From positions 40,544,219 through 40,608,218 of the forward strand of contig NC_052354.1 of assembly GCF_009727055.1 (NCBI RefSeq): a DNA stretch of 64,000 nucleotides, read 5' to 3'. The position numbers were made by a program, and so were the translations under genes. A model generated the notes under the pieces. It saw only the letters and a program-made list of their open reading frames with translations, did not search any database and was not told where the DNA came from. Positions 9,669 to 20,218 of the stretch are shown here, one piece after another; the stretch's first letter is position 1; each line of letters starts with the position of its first letter. The DNA is from Benincasa hispida (lineage: Eukaryota; Streptophyta; Magnoliopsida; Cucurbitales; Cucurbitaceae).

Positions 9669-9686
9669 TCCTCGGCAACGGCGCCA
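9669..9686 (-). other. Primer-binding site of Gypsy-1 (tRNA-Asp)
   Basis: The minus strand reads TGGCGCCGTTGCCGAGGA directly after the LTR. This is complementary to the 3' end of plant tRNA-Asp (GTC) with one mismatch, and it is the primer used by Athila/Tat elements. It fixes the LTR border to 9693 or 9697. Confidence 0.9.
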
Positions 9687-9696
9687 AAAATTTGTT

Positions 9697-10951
9697 TGTT
9701 GATTTCATGATTCGAGCTTAGGAGTGTACTATATAAAGTGATTGGAAAAATAAGTGTAAATGTGAATGATGCATTGATGCGTTTATGATGCGTTAGTGAC
9801 ACGTTGATGCATTAATAATGTGCAACAGGATGCATAACACTCCTCTATAGGCATTCAAATTTTCCTGAATCAGATTCAAGTATCAATCCAACTCAGGTTC
9901 CTGGTAAGTCCAGGGTCGAATCAAGGATTCAGATTAAAGCTAACGCAGGTCTTGCATTGTAACTGTTGTAGAAATATCCTAAGTGTATATAGAAATGAGT
10001 TATTTACACTAAGCTGTTGTGTGTGTGTGCAAGATGATACAAAAGGGTCAAGTAGAGAAAGATGGGTCATGTGAAAATGGAGTTATGCAAGTGATATGCA
10101 TCGATCTAAGTTAGATGTACACAAACAAGAATATGATGCGAATGAGATGACTTGTTTATCTCTGTTTATACGTTAGACTTCTATTTGACACTTCTCAATG
10201 CGAATATCATACAATACCTATCTCTAGGATGTATGCGTCAGTCACAGGATGCAATGAAACACCAGTGCGTCTATCTCTAGATGTACTAAGCGTTTCTAAC
10301 TTGATGTTGGCTTACTTATTCTCTCGAATAATTTAAGCGAAAACTGCTTTTGCCAATTGATCTAGTTGGCTTAAGCGTTTCGAAGTGGAATTTTGCATGA
10401 AGTTATAGATGCATCAAACATAAAACAAGAAATAAACCATTTCGAAATATGATAGATCAAATGTGTGAATTTATAAATAAACTGATTGTCTTTACAAAAC
10501 CAACACTTAATCAAATGAGAAAATGAAAACGATAAGCAAGATGAAATGAAAGGAGTCAAGCCGCAGAGTACAATCTCTTATCCTCTTTGGCTCAATTGTA
10601 GTTCGTGTACAACCACTTGTGGAAGAATTGGAAGAAATATCTCTCTCGAGCTCAGCTTCCTCCGCTCTTTGATCGGCGATGGTGGTGTTTCTCTTCCCTC
10701 TTGTTCTTCTCATCACCACAACACAGCTCTACGGTCTAAAAATTTCAGAATCATGCATTAGACTTTATTGAGATCCTGCAATATCATGCGTTGGTGTCGC
10801 CGTATTTTAGCAATAAACATTCTTTTGCATGAGTTTGATAGTGTTCGAGTAATTCCATACGTTTCCTCTAAAAATGATGATATTTTATCATTAAAGACCC
10901 TAATTGTTCCAACTTTTGAGCCACAATAACTTGTATTTCTACAAGTTATCA
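9697..10951 (-). repeat. 5' LTR of Gypsy-1
   Basis: The LTR begins on the minus strand at 10951 with TGATAACTTGTAGAAATACA and ends ATCAACA at 9697 (or AACAAACA at 9693), giving about 1.25 kb. The first 28 bases are a short inverted repeat (ATAACTTGTA...TACAAGTTAT). The 3' part is rich in the words GATGC/GCATC and GCGTT. No TATA box stands out clearly. Only one LTR is inside the window. Confidence 0.85.
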
Positions 10952-10955
10952 CTTT

Positions 10956-11102
10956 TGTTCATTTATTCAAAAGCATGCTGTAATTTAGTTTTATGCATAA
11001 TCTGTTCTTGTTGACTGTAAATGTATGCATTCAATCGAAATAGGATTTGGACGATCTGCTTCCGCTCAAAGGTACTCTGTTAAAAGAGTTCCTTCAGATT
11101 TG
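10956..11102 (+). repeat. 3' end of a Copia LTR, stub 1
   Basis: The sequence from AAAGCATGCTGTAATTTAG through GCATTCAATCGAAAT to GAGTTCCTTCA repeats at 11360-11498 and shares its GTTCCTTCA end with the 3' LTR of Copia-1 (31525-31533). It is cut off on the left by the Gypsy-1 LTR, so Gypsy-1 probably inserted into it. Confidence 0.7.
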
Positions 11103-11139
11103 CTTCCTCGATTGTCTTCCTCATCCATCCTAAAAAGTC

Positions 11140-11498
11140 CCTCTAACCAAAAATAGCCAGAGCCCACCACTCCTGGATTTTCACAACGAGAATACCAAGG
11201 TCACCAAGTGGTAGTGTCCTCTTTTTGTTTGAGTTTGGTTGCTGCTTGTTCGAGGAGAGTTTGTGCTTGTTCGACGCGTTCGTGAACAAGTTAGTTCAAG
11301 GGATTTACTTGAAGAAGAGTACTTCAAAGGTAAAATCTCTAAACTCTTTTCTCTTATTTAGAAAGCATGCTGTAATTTGTGTTTTACGCATAATCTGTCT
11401 ATTTTACTACAAATGTATGCGTTCAATCGAAATGGGATTTAGGCGATCCGCTTTCGCTCAAAGGTTCTCTGTAAAAGGAGTTCCTTCAAATATTTGCA
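11140..11498 (+). repeat. 3' end of a Copia LTR, stub 2
   Basis: A longer piece of the same LTR type: GAGAATACCAAGGTCACCAAG near 11188, then the block repeated from 10956-11102, ending GGAGTTCCTTCA. The order AGAATA-CAAGG followed by CATGCT and CGCTTCCGCTCAAAGG resembles the 3' half of the Copia-1 LTR (31230-31533). Two neighbouring LTR ends without internal coding DNA suggest a tandem or rearranged solo-LTR relic. Confidence 0.6.
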
Positions 11499-11559
11499 CT
11501 ACCTGGAGGCAACAAAGGTTTAAATTTATTTTCTTTCTAGGGTTAGATTTCAATTAAGT

Positions 11560-12800
11560 AATTTTTCTTATTTTTATTGAGCCTAATTCTTTAAATTATT
11601 CTTGTCTACAAGGATTTTTAGTGAGAAAAGAAGTTTAGCCGAGAGTTCTACATCCTTCCTTCACTCCATTTTCTAGGGAAGTATTCTGATCCCTCATGCT
11701 TTATTTTGATCACATTGGGGACAGTTGGGGGTGGGATGTTTAGATTTCTAGGCTGATTTTTTTAATTTGATGATATTATTTGGGGTAATTGAGTACTATG
11801 CTCGAATAATGCTTGCTTGATTGAGTTGCTATTTTGTTCCTTACGATGACTAGTCTATGACATAATCGTATGAATTGTTTTTGCATTAGAATAAGATGGA
11901 TGAAAGGATGCATAATTTTCAGAATGTTTTTGAAAAATTCTACTTAATTTTTTTTTATTACACCTCCAAGCCCTTTGCATATCTATCTTGACCATGTATG
12001 CTTGCTTAGAATTGAATTATTAGACCATAAGTTTGTTGTCACTTCGATAGGCTTTGGTGATAGATATTAGTCTTTCCACAGTTCAATTTAATAATGCATG
12101 CTTTGAGATGTAGTCAATTGATATCACTGTTGCCTAGTAAAAAAGAGAGATAATTTTCATTTATGCATTTTAGGGGTCTACTCCTCTTTTTCAAGGGTAG
12201 GATTAACCTGGGGCGGCAATGACATCCGCAGTTTCCCTCTAAGCTAAAGTATCCTAGGAGAATGAGTAAGCTTAGGCACTTTTGAAGGGAAACTGGCCCG
12301 TAGTTGGATGACTCACATGACACCCATGTGGGCAAGCCAAAACGAAAGTCGGTTTCTAGATTAAGTTTCCTATTTGAGATTTAAAAAAAAAAAGAACAAA
12401 AATAAACGAGAAATAAAAACATGTAGTAAGGGTGATGGATGATTAGATTTTGACCGATCTAATTTGATGTCATTACCACTTTGAATTTAGGAAAACTAAT
12501 TCTTGAACCTTAAAGCCAGTGTAGAAGGAAAACAAATGGAAGATTCACAAGTACATTCTGAGCTCGCTCTTTTTCAAAATAAAAAACTTTGAGCTTGGAC
12601 ATGCATAGCAAATTTTAAGACGAATTTTCAAACCATTCTTGAAATGATGGATTGCTTTTTGATTACCTATTTGATTGTGAAATTAATTCTAGTTGATTGT
12701 TGAGGCTTGAGTAAGAAACACTCTAGTTTGACAAACTGATTATTTTTGCATGATTTCTTGTTTTAACTTGCTCGAGGACGATGAAGAATTAAGTTGGGGG
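11560..12800 (+). other. 3' noncoding region of a second Gypsy element (Gypsy-2)
   Basis: No protein frame is credible. Landmarks known from the 3' untranslated part of plant Gypsy elements are visible: CACATTGGGGACAGTTGGGG (11712-11731) and CTCGAGGACGATGAAGAATT (12771-12790) followed by the polypurine tract AAGTTGGGGG (12791-12800) right before an LTR. The coding part upstream is missing, replaced by the Copia LTR stubs. Confidence 0.65.
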
Positions 12801-14327
12801 TGTTTGATAACACTGGAAATATGTTATCTTTTTCCACTTAACTCAGAGTTGTTTAGCTACTTAATTTGGTTAAATTGATTATTTTGCAGGACTCAAGTGT
12901 ACAAGCAGTCAGATTAAGTTTTCGGGACAAAAAGGAGCTAAAATGATGAAGTTAGGAGATAAATTGATCAAATGACAAAGGAATGAAGGATGCTGCCCTA
13001 TCGAGTGTTGCAACGCTCTCATTAAACCTAAGTTCAATGCTAGCTCAATGCTATTGGACAGAATGCTCGAATTCAGGGCAGCATTGCAATGCTTCCCTAA
13101 GCATTACAATGCTCCGAAGATGCTCAACACCATCATCGCACCACTCGTCAATGATGCACCTCCAACGCTCTAGGACAGAATAGGCAGTGTTGCAATGCTC
13201 CCTTAGAGTGTTGCAATGCTACATGGTTTTACGGACGTTCAACCTCAGTGCGCGCGCCACACAACGTCAAGGCAGCACTGTGACACTCGCCTGGCACTCG
13301 ACCAATTTGCGTCGTAGCATCAACGCTTTTCCTAGTGTTGCGATGCTACGATAATTTTATAAAAGGACAAATTGGGTCAACCAATTACATCATACTAAGT
13401 ACACCCGATCTTTAGCGTCTCAACTTTGTTTCAGCCTTGTTTTAGCTCTCTTTTGCACCAAAATTTTGTAAAAAATTCTTCCCATTTGCCAGTTGTATCG
13501 ATTTCGAACATGTTTCAAGTCTAAAATGTAAGAACTTAGCTTGGGTTAGTTGGTTTAATTTCGTTCCAATTCGATTCTTGAGACTTGTATTGTAATTCTG
13601 TGAGTTTATTATGAATTTATGAGATTTTATCTTGAGTATATTCTTCAATTTTCGTGATGGGATAATCTGACAAATTAGCTATGCATGTTTAGTTGATTGC
13701 TTTGATTGGCCTTAATTAGTAATCGTTAGTTAGTCGTCACCTAGAAGCATGAGTTAAGTTAGTTTGTTGTGTTAAATTGGGATTCCATTTAGCAAGCATT
13801 TACTTTCTAACTTAGATAAATCTCGCTCACTTAATTGATTACACGATGAAAATCGATTAATTGACTTAGCTTTGCCTTGAATCTTAATGCCTGTTGATTG
13901 ATTGATTGGTGGAGGATTCTCACTTTTCTGTTAATTAACTTGATTTTGTGGACTACCGGTCAGAATTCTAATCGAGTAGATTAAGTTTTAATTCAAATAT
14001 TCTCCCAAATCTTTTGAATAGTCTATGATAGAATTGATAAGGGATGAATTAAACTATAAATACCCAAGCTAAGTATTTTGTTCAATTGATTATTCACACA
14101 TTTGTTTGCATTGCACACTTTTCGTTTTTACAATTTTTTCACAAACCCCATTCCCTTTGGTTACTTCCTAAAAGTTTCAACTTTTGAGGAATCCAAATCG
14201 ACTCTCTGTGGTTTGACCTCGGACTTGCTACTTGTACTACTAGTTAGTATAAGTGGTCATTTCGGTGTATACAAATTCTATTTGCATAGGCATGGGTTCA
14301 CAGGCGACGGTGAATTCGGTGGCTGAC
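12801..14327 (+). repeat. 3' LTR of Gypsy-2
   Basis: It starts TGTTTGATAACACTGG directly after the polypurine tract. It runs through a cluster of GTTGCAATGCT words (12990-13352), a long AT-rich part and the phrase TCGACTCTCTGTGGTTTGAC (14198-14217) that is typical of the LTR end of such elements, and stops near 14327 where a truncated Copia LTR begins. The exact right border could not be placed because no second LTR copy is present. Confidence 0.6.
12990..13352. repeat. Cluster of imperfect GTTGCAATGCT words inside the Gypsy-2 LTR
   Basis: The 10-12-base word (A)GTGTTGCAATGCTC and variants (GTTGCAACGCTC, CATTGCAATGCTT, GTTGCGATGCTA) occurs repeatedly in about 360 bases at irregular spacing, separated by GGACAGAAT-like spacers that also recur. 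It is locally more GC-rich than its surroundings. It looks like a degenerate minisatellite that expanded inside an LTR. Confidence 0.6.
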
Positions 14328-15270
14328 CAAATAACTCAAATCCAATAAACTAAGATCCTAGGAAATTTAATATAAATTGAACAGTATGTGATTGACATAT
14401 TAGTGGATCGTGTTCATGTAAAAACCTAAAAGGTTTATAGTACATGGATAAGGTTGGGTGTCTTATCTTGGTAACATTATGAATACGACCAACATTGTAA
14501 GTGTTACAAATGATTTGATCCAAATCATTCATGTGGAGACATGTAAATGGAGATATCTTATACAGGAAGTCTATATAAGATCAGACTAGAGAATATATAA
14601 TCTCTCTTTGTAACAATGTTAACTAAAGAGATTAATATTACAAACGATAACCATGTAACTCGATTTCAATCCTAAGTGAGTTATGAACTCTTATTCACGA
14701 GGTCATTCTTTAATTTGTATGGGTGAGAGTGGTCTTAGGTTGCCGCCTCAATATGCCTACATTTTGGGGACGATACCGAGTGAGGAGCTAGAAACATAGC
14801 TTCGCAAGATGAAATTTACTCCTTCCCAACTTGAAGGTAAGTAGATAAATTGTTACCTTAAGTACTGACTTCGGGACTTGAATAATGAGGCCTCACTCTC
14901 TCATTGGCCCGAGAGAGAGTTTAATTATGGTCGGACCATAAGCAGATCGTTAGAGGTAATTTCAGGTGTAAAACGGTAATTTGACTTAGTTGTAATTACA
15001 AACAACTTGTGAAGGGTTAACTTACATAAATTGGTCAAGTCAATAGACACAGACAATAATCTATAGTTCATAGGAGTATAGTTGTGGGTCTTTAATGGAG
15101 TGTCATATAGTTAATGAATGTTGATTAATTTAATTAAAGAGTTCAATTAATTAATCTTTTATCTTATAAAGAAGGTTCTTTGGTGGTGTTCGAGATTCTT
15201 CATGTTTATTTTACAAGACCAGAAGAAGATCTTTGAAGTTTTGATCTATAAAGGTAATTAATTTTCTTCC
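14328..15270 (+). repeat. 5' LTR of Copia-1, truncated and internally deleted
   Basis: From CAATAAACTAAGATCC (14342) onward it aligns with 19406 onward of the 3' LTR: TTGAACAG, GAATACGACC, GAATAATGAGGCCTCAC and GTGAAGGGTTAACTTA are shared. Near 15165 it skips most of the AT-rich stretch present in the 3' copy (30600-31240) and resumes at GGTGGTGTTCGAGATTC, similar to 31253. The right border is not sharp. Confidence 0.75.
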
Positions 15271-16084
15271 CTATCTGAAAAATGGAGAAGATATAAGTTG
15301 TATGTACCGCAATGCCTTGCCGTAGTGTTGTGGCGTTGGGGAATTTCAGGCATAGCACCGCGGTAGTCTGAGTTTTTTATGCCCACTGCAGCACTGGGCG
15401 GTGCTCTGATAACAGCTGGCCAGCCCTACGGCGCCCTGGAGTTTTCCGTTTGTGCGTTAGTTGAGCAGATCGTGCACGTGAGAGGTAGTTGTTGGAAGTT
15501 TCTTTATTATTTTTAATGTATTTTTTATTTTTAATAATTATATTAATATAAGTTAGTTATACTAATTCAGTTATTTTTTTAGGGTGCCAATTTTCAGTCT
15601 ATTATTGCTATGATATAGTTTTTATGTGCATGAGATATATGTTTAATCATATTAATTATATGTTGCATATTGTATGCCATATTTTTTAAAATCTCACCAT
15701 AGGTTAAGAATGTTCATGCATCATATTGAAATGTAATTGTTATATTTAAAGTTTAGGTTAATTCCTAAAGTATGTACATGCATGATATATATTATATAGT
15801 ATGCATGATTATAATATAAGTGTTATGTTATATAGTTTAATGTATAATTAAAGCATGTATACTATATAGTTTTATTTTTGTTAATATATGTGTTATATTA
15901 TGGTTGTTAATGAAAATAAATTATGCATGAAGCAAGACATTACACAGTTTAAATAATTTTTATATTGGTAATGTCATTATATGCATGATATAGGTTTTAT
16001 TTTCTTTAATATAAAAGTTATATGACAGAGAGATTAAAATGTATAATAAAAAGCTATATGAAACATAGGATTTTAACAAAATAT
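15271..16084. other. Internal noncoding DNA of Copia-1 with a GC-rich patch
   Basis: The part 15305-15480 is strikingly GC-rich (GCACCGCGGTAGTC, CACTGGGCGGTGCTC, TACGGCGCCCTGGAG) in otherwise very AT-rich DNA; the rest (15500-16080) is built of TATATG/ATATAA-type words. No gag frame can be read, although one would be expected here, so gag is deleted or replaced. Confidence 0.5.
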
Positions 16085-16749
16085 ATAGTCGAAAAGAAGA
16101 AGGCGAAAGAAGGTAAATATGATTTACTTGTTCTAGAAACTTGTTTAGTGGAAAATGACGATTCCACCTAGATACTTGATTCAGGAGCTACTAACCACGT
16201 TTGTTCTTCATTATAAGAAACTAGTTCCTGGCAGCAATTAAAGGTTAGAGACATGACTCTGTGGGTTGGAACGGGGTAGGTCATCTCGGCTAGGGAGCTT
16301 GAAGTTGTTTTTTGACTCAAAATTTATATTGTTTGATAATGTTTACTTTATTCCTCATTTTGAGAGGAATTTAATTTGTCTCTTGTTTATTGGAACAATT
16401 ATATAAAGTATCTTTTGTTTGTGATTAAGCGTTTATCTCAAATAATGGTATTAAATATGTTAAGCAATAAACAAAAAAAACTTATATGTGCTAAGACCAT
16501 TAGCATCTAAAATACTCTGTAACATTGAAATGTTCAACACTACAACCACGCAAAACAAATGACTTAAAGTTTCTCTAAAAGAAAATGTCCATCTTTGGCA
16601 TCTAAGACTGGGTCACATTAATCTCAATAGGATTATGAGGTTGGTCAAGAATGGACTTCTAAAAGAGTTAGAAGAAAATTCTTTGTTTGTATGTGAATCT
16701 TGTATAGAAGGTAAAATTTACTGGAAAAGGTCATAAAATCAAAGAAACC
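16085..16749 (+). pseudogene. Protease and pre-integrase region of Copia-1
   Basis: The plus strand reads EGKYDLLVLETCLVEND, a stop, then ILDSGATNHVCSS at about 16172-16210, which is the Copia protease active-site motif (DSG). Further on the GAG-pre-integrase block is seen as HLWHLRLGHINLNRI-like words at about 16590-16640 with several stops and a deletion near 16710 (the segment between CIEGK and TGKGHK is shortened). Confidence 0.8.
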
Positions 16750-17750
16750 TTGGAACTTGTACATCCAGACCTATGTGGTCCGATGAATGTTAAGGCAAGA
16801 AGAGGATATGAGTATTTCATCACTTCTACATATGATTATTCAAGATATGAGTATGTTTACCTAATGCAACACAAGTCTGATACACTTGAAAAGTTCAAGG
16901 AGTATAAGGCTGAAGTTGACAATTTATTATGTAAAAAGATTAAAATACTTTGATCTGATCGAGGTGGAGAGTACATAATATGTGATTCAAGAACTATTTT
17001 ATGGAACATGGAATCAGATCTAAACTTTCAGCACCTGGTACACCACAACAAAATGGTGTATCATAAAGGAGAAACAGAACCTTGTTAGACATAGTTTGGT
17101 CGATGATAAGTTATGCTTCTCTACCTAACTCGTTATGGGGTTATGCAATGGAGACTGTAGCCTATCTCTTGAACCAAGTTTCATCAAAAAGTGTTTCTGA
17201 AACACCTTTTGAGCTATGGAGAGGTCGTAAAAGTAGTTTACGATATCCTAGGATTTGAGGATGTTCGACCCATGTGCTAGTGACTAATCCAAAGAAGCTG
17301 GAACCACGTTCAAAGTTGTGCCTCTTTGTAGGCTACTCAAAGGAAATGAGAGGTGGTCTCTTTTATGATCCGAAAGAGAATAAAGTGTTTATATCAACAA
17401 ATGCTACTTTCTTGGAGGAAAATCACATTAGGGAGCATAAACCAAGAAGTAAAATCATATTAAATGAGCTTTCTAATGAAACTGCTGAATCTTCACCAAA
17501 GATTGTTGAAGAACCAAGCACTTTAATAAGAGTTGTAGATGTTGCTTCATCCAGTCACACACATCCTTTTCAAGAGTTAAGGGAGCCTCGACGTAATGGG
17601 AGGGTCATAACCCAACCTACTTGTTATTTGGGTTTAACAGAAACTCAAGTCACCATACCATATGATGATGTCGAGAATCTAGTGACCTACAATCAGGAAA
17701 TGGTTGATGTGGACAAATATGAATGGGTTAAAGCCATGAATCAGGAGTAA
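16750..17750 (+). pseudogene. Integrase region of Copia-1
   Basis: Open parts at 16750-16953 (LVHPDLCGPMNVKARRG, DYSRYEYVYLMQHKS) and 17274-17750 (KLCLFVGYSKEMRGGLFYDP, ATFLEENHIREHKPRSK) are joined by broken sequence. The first Asp is present (HPDLCG) and the second is in a frame after a stop (SDRGGEY at about 16955-16975). At 17058-17066 the codon where the catalytic Glu belongs, after QQNGVS, is a TAA stop. The C-terminal region ends in EWVKAMNQE, the approach to the RT. Confidence 0.82.
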
Positions 17751-19140
17751 AACCCATAGGATGTAGATGGATCTATAAGAGAAAGAGAGATATAGATGGT
17801 AAGATGCAAACCTTTAAGGTTAGATTAGTGGCAAAGGGTTATATCCAGGTTGAGGGAGTAGACTATGAAGAAACTTTCTCACTTGTTGCCATGCTTAAAT
17901 CTATCAAAATTCTATTGTCCATTGCGATATATTATGACTACGAAATATGACAGATAAATGTCAAGACTACCTTTTTAAATGATAATCTTGATGAGACAAT
18001 TTACATGAATCAACCATAAGGATTCATTGAACAAAGTTAAGAGCAAAAAGTTAGCAAGATTAATCGGTCTATTTATGGATTGAAACAAGCATCTCGATCT
18101 TGGAATATATGATTTGACACTATGATTAAATCTTGGCTTTGACTAGAATGTTGATGAACATTGTGTTTAAAAGAATATTATCAACAATTCAATAGCTTTC
18201 TTAGTATTATATATGAATGATATCCTGCTCATTGAGAATGATGTAGGTTTACTGACTAATATTAAGAATGGCTAGGTGCTTAGTTCCAAATGCAAGATTT
18301 GGGCGAAACACAATTTGTTCCAGGGATCTAAGTCATTAGAGATTGTAAGAACAAACACTAGTCTTGTTTCAAGCATCATACATCGACAAAATGTTTGTCA
18401 GGTACTTGATGCATAATTTCAAGAAAGGATTATTACCTTTTAGGCATAGAATTATTTTATCTAAGTAACAATGTCCTAAGATGCCTTAAGAAGTTGAGGA
18501 GATGATACAGATCCCTTATGCATCTATAGTAGGTACCCTAATGTATGCCATGTTGTATACTAGACTGGATATTTGTTATGCAGTAGGAATAGTCAATAGA
18601 TATCTACCCAATCCTAGATTTGATCACTAGACGACGGTTAAAACTATTTTCAAGTATCTTAGGAGAACGAGAAACTATATGCTTGTGTATGGTGCTAAGG
18701 ATTTGATCCTTATAAGTTACACTGACTCTGATTTTCAGACTGATAAGGATTCTAGGAAATTCACATCAGGATCAGTGTTCACTCTTAATGAAGGAGCTAT
18801 AGTATGGCGTAGCATCAAGTAAGGTTGTATTGCTAACTCTACCATGGAGGCAGAGTATGTGCTTATGAAGCTACTAATGAAGCTGTCTGACTTAGTAAGT
18901 TTTTGGCAGATTTGGAAGTTGTTCCAAACATGTAAATTCCCATCACATATTGTGACAATAGTGGTATTATAGCAAACTCCAAGGTGCCTAGAAGCCACAA
19001 ACGAGGAAAGCACATCGAGCGCAAGTATCATCTCATTAGGAAAATTGTACAACGGGGAGATGTGATCATCACAAAAATCACTTCGGAGCATAAAATTATT
19101 GATCCTTTTACAAAGGCTCTCATGGCTTAGGTTTAGGGTC
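17751..19140 (+). pseudogene. Reverse transcriptase and RNase H of Copia-1
   Basis: Readable words in order are GCRWIYKRKRDIDGKMQTFK, VEGVDYEETFS, NVKTTFLNDNLDETIYMNQP, INRSIYGLKQASRSWNI, LYMNDILLIEND, CYAVGIVNRYLPNP and ADSTMEAEYV-like sequence, ending with YHLIRKIVQRGDVIITKI. The catalytic Asp in the MDVKT motif is Asn here (INVKT) and the YVDD box reads YMND. Many stops and small indels are present. It ends shortly before the 3' LTR at 19294. Confidence 0.82.
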
Positions 19141-19293
19141 AACTGAAGAGTATGGGTCTATGGGATATGTATCATCTTGCCTAGGTCAAGGGGGATATTT
19201 TTGGGGTATAGAGGATGCCCTAATTTATTGTATTGTACTTTATATTATATCTTGTATTGTACTACCCCATTCGCTTTAGGACAAGTGGAAAAT

Positions 19294-20218
19294 TGTTGGA
19301 TTTAGTGTCCTAAATCTTGTTCATCTTACAGTTTGTAATTTGTAAATACAAATTATTTATTTAATAAAATAAGAAGTATTTATTTGACATTTAGATAACA
19401 TTAATTCAATCCAATAAACTAAGATCCAAGGTTGTTTACTGAAAATTGAACAGCATGTGGTAGACATACATTTCGATGATGTTCAAGTAATAACCTAAAA
19501 GATCTACAGTATATGGTTATGGTTGGATGCCTTATCCTGATCACCCTTATCTTGATGGCACTATGAATACGACCCACTTTAATTTTTATATTAATTGTAA
19601 GTGTTATAGACAATGTGATCCATATTGTTCATTTTGAGACATGTGAGTGGTGGAATCCTGTATCAAGAGTTTATATAGGACTGAACCACGAAATGCGAAG
19701 TTTCTTAGTAAAACACCATTGCTTTATAAAACTAACTTTTCACGAGGATGACCATAGGTAACTTGACCTTAATCCTGAATGAGTTGTGAACTCCTATCTA
19801 TGAGGGCAATCCTTTGATCTGTATGGGTGAGAATGGCCGATTTTGCCAACTTAATATACCTATCATTTTGGGGATTTGTCTGAGTAGGGAACTAGTACAT
19901 AGCTACACAAGATGGAATTCACTCATTCTCATCGTTAGGGAAGTAGATAAATTTCTCCCTTAAAAGCTGATTTCGGGTCTTGAATAATGAGGCCTCACCC
20001 TCTTATTGGCCTCGAGAAGGGTTTGTTTATAATTGGACTATAAACTAGTTGTTCATTAGAGGAATCAGTGACATTTAAGAAGTTAGATGTAACTATAGGG
20101 GTAAAACGGTTGACACAATTGTAGTTACGAACAATTTGTGAAGGGTTAACTTATTATTGATTGGTTATATCCAATGGACACTATATGTCCACAGTACGAA
20201 GAATGCAGCTGTCGGTCT
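19294..20218 (+). repeat. 3' LTR of Copia-1, first part (up to the Copia-2 insertion)
   Basis: It starts TGTTGGATTTAGTGTCC after GACAAGTGGAAAAT, the usual purine-rich end of Copia interiors. It aligns with the 5' LTR from 19406 on. It is interrupted at GGTCT (20214-20218), the target duplication of Copia-2; the missing rest is at 30532-31533. Confidence 0.85.

Larger units (their letters stand above)
1..10951 (-). mobile_element. Gypsy-1: Athila-like Ty3/Gypsy retrotransposon, 3' end outside window
   Basis: Reading on the minus strand the order is 5' LTR (9697-10951), primer-binding site (9669-9686), gag, protease, reverse transcriptase, RNase H, integrase, a pol C-terminal tail and an extra ORF (160-1473), followed by a polypurine motif. 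The tRNA-Asp type primer site, the gag and pol style without chromodomain and the additional ORF after pol are what is known of the Athila branch of plant Ty3/Gypsy elements. Every coding part carries stops or frameshifts. The 3' LTR is not in the window, so target duplications cannot be checked. The region 1509-3829 is disturbed by assembly errors (separate entries). Confidence 0.85.
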
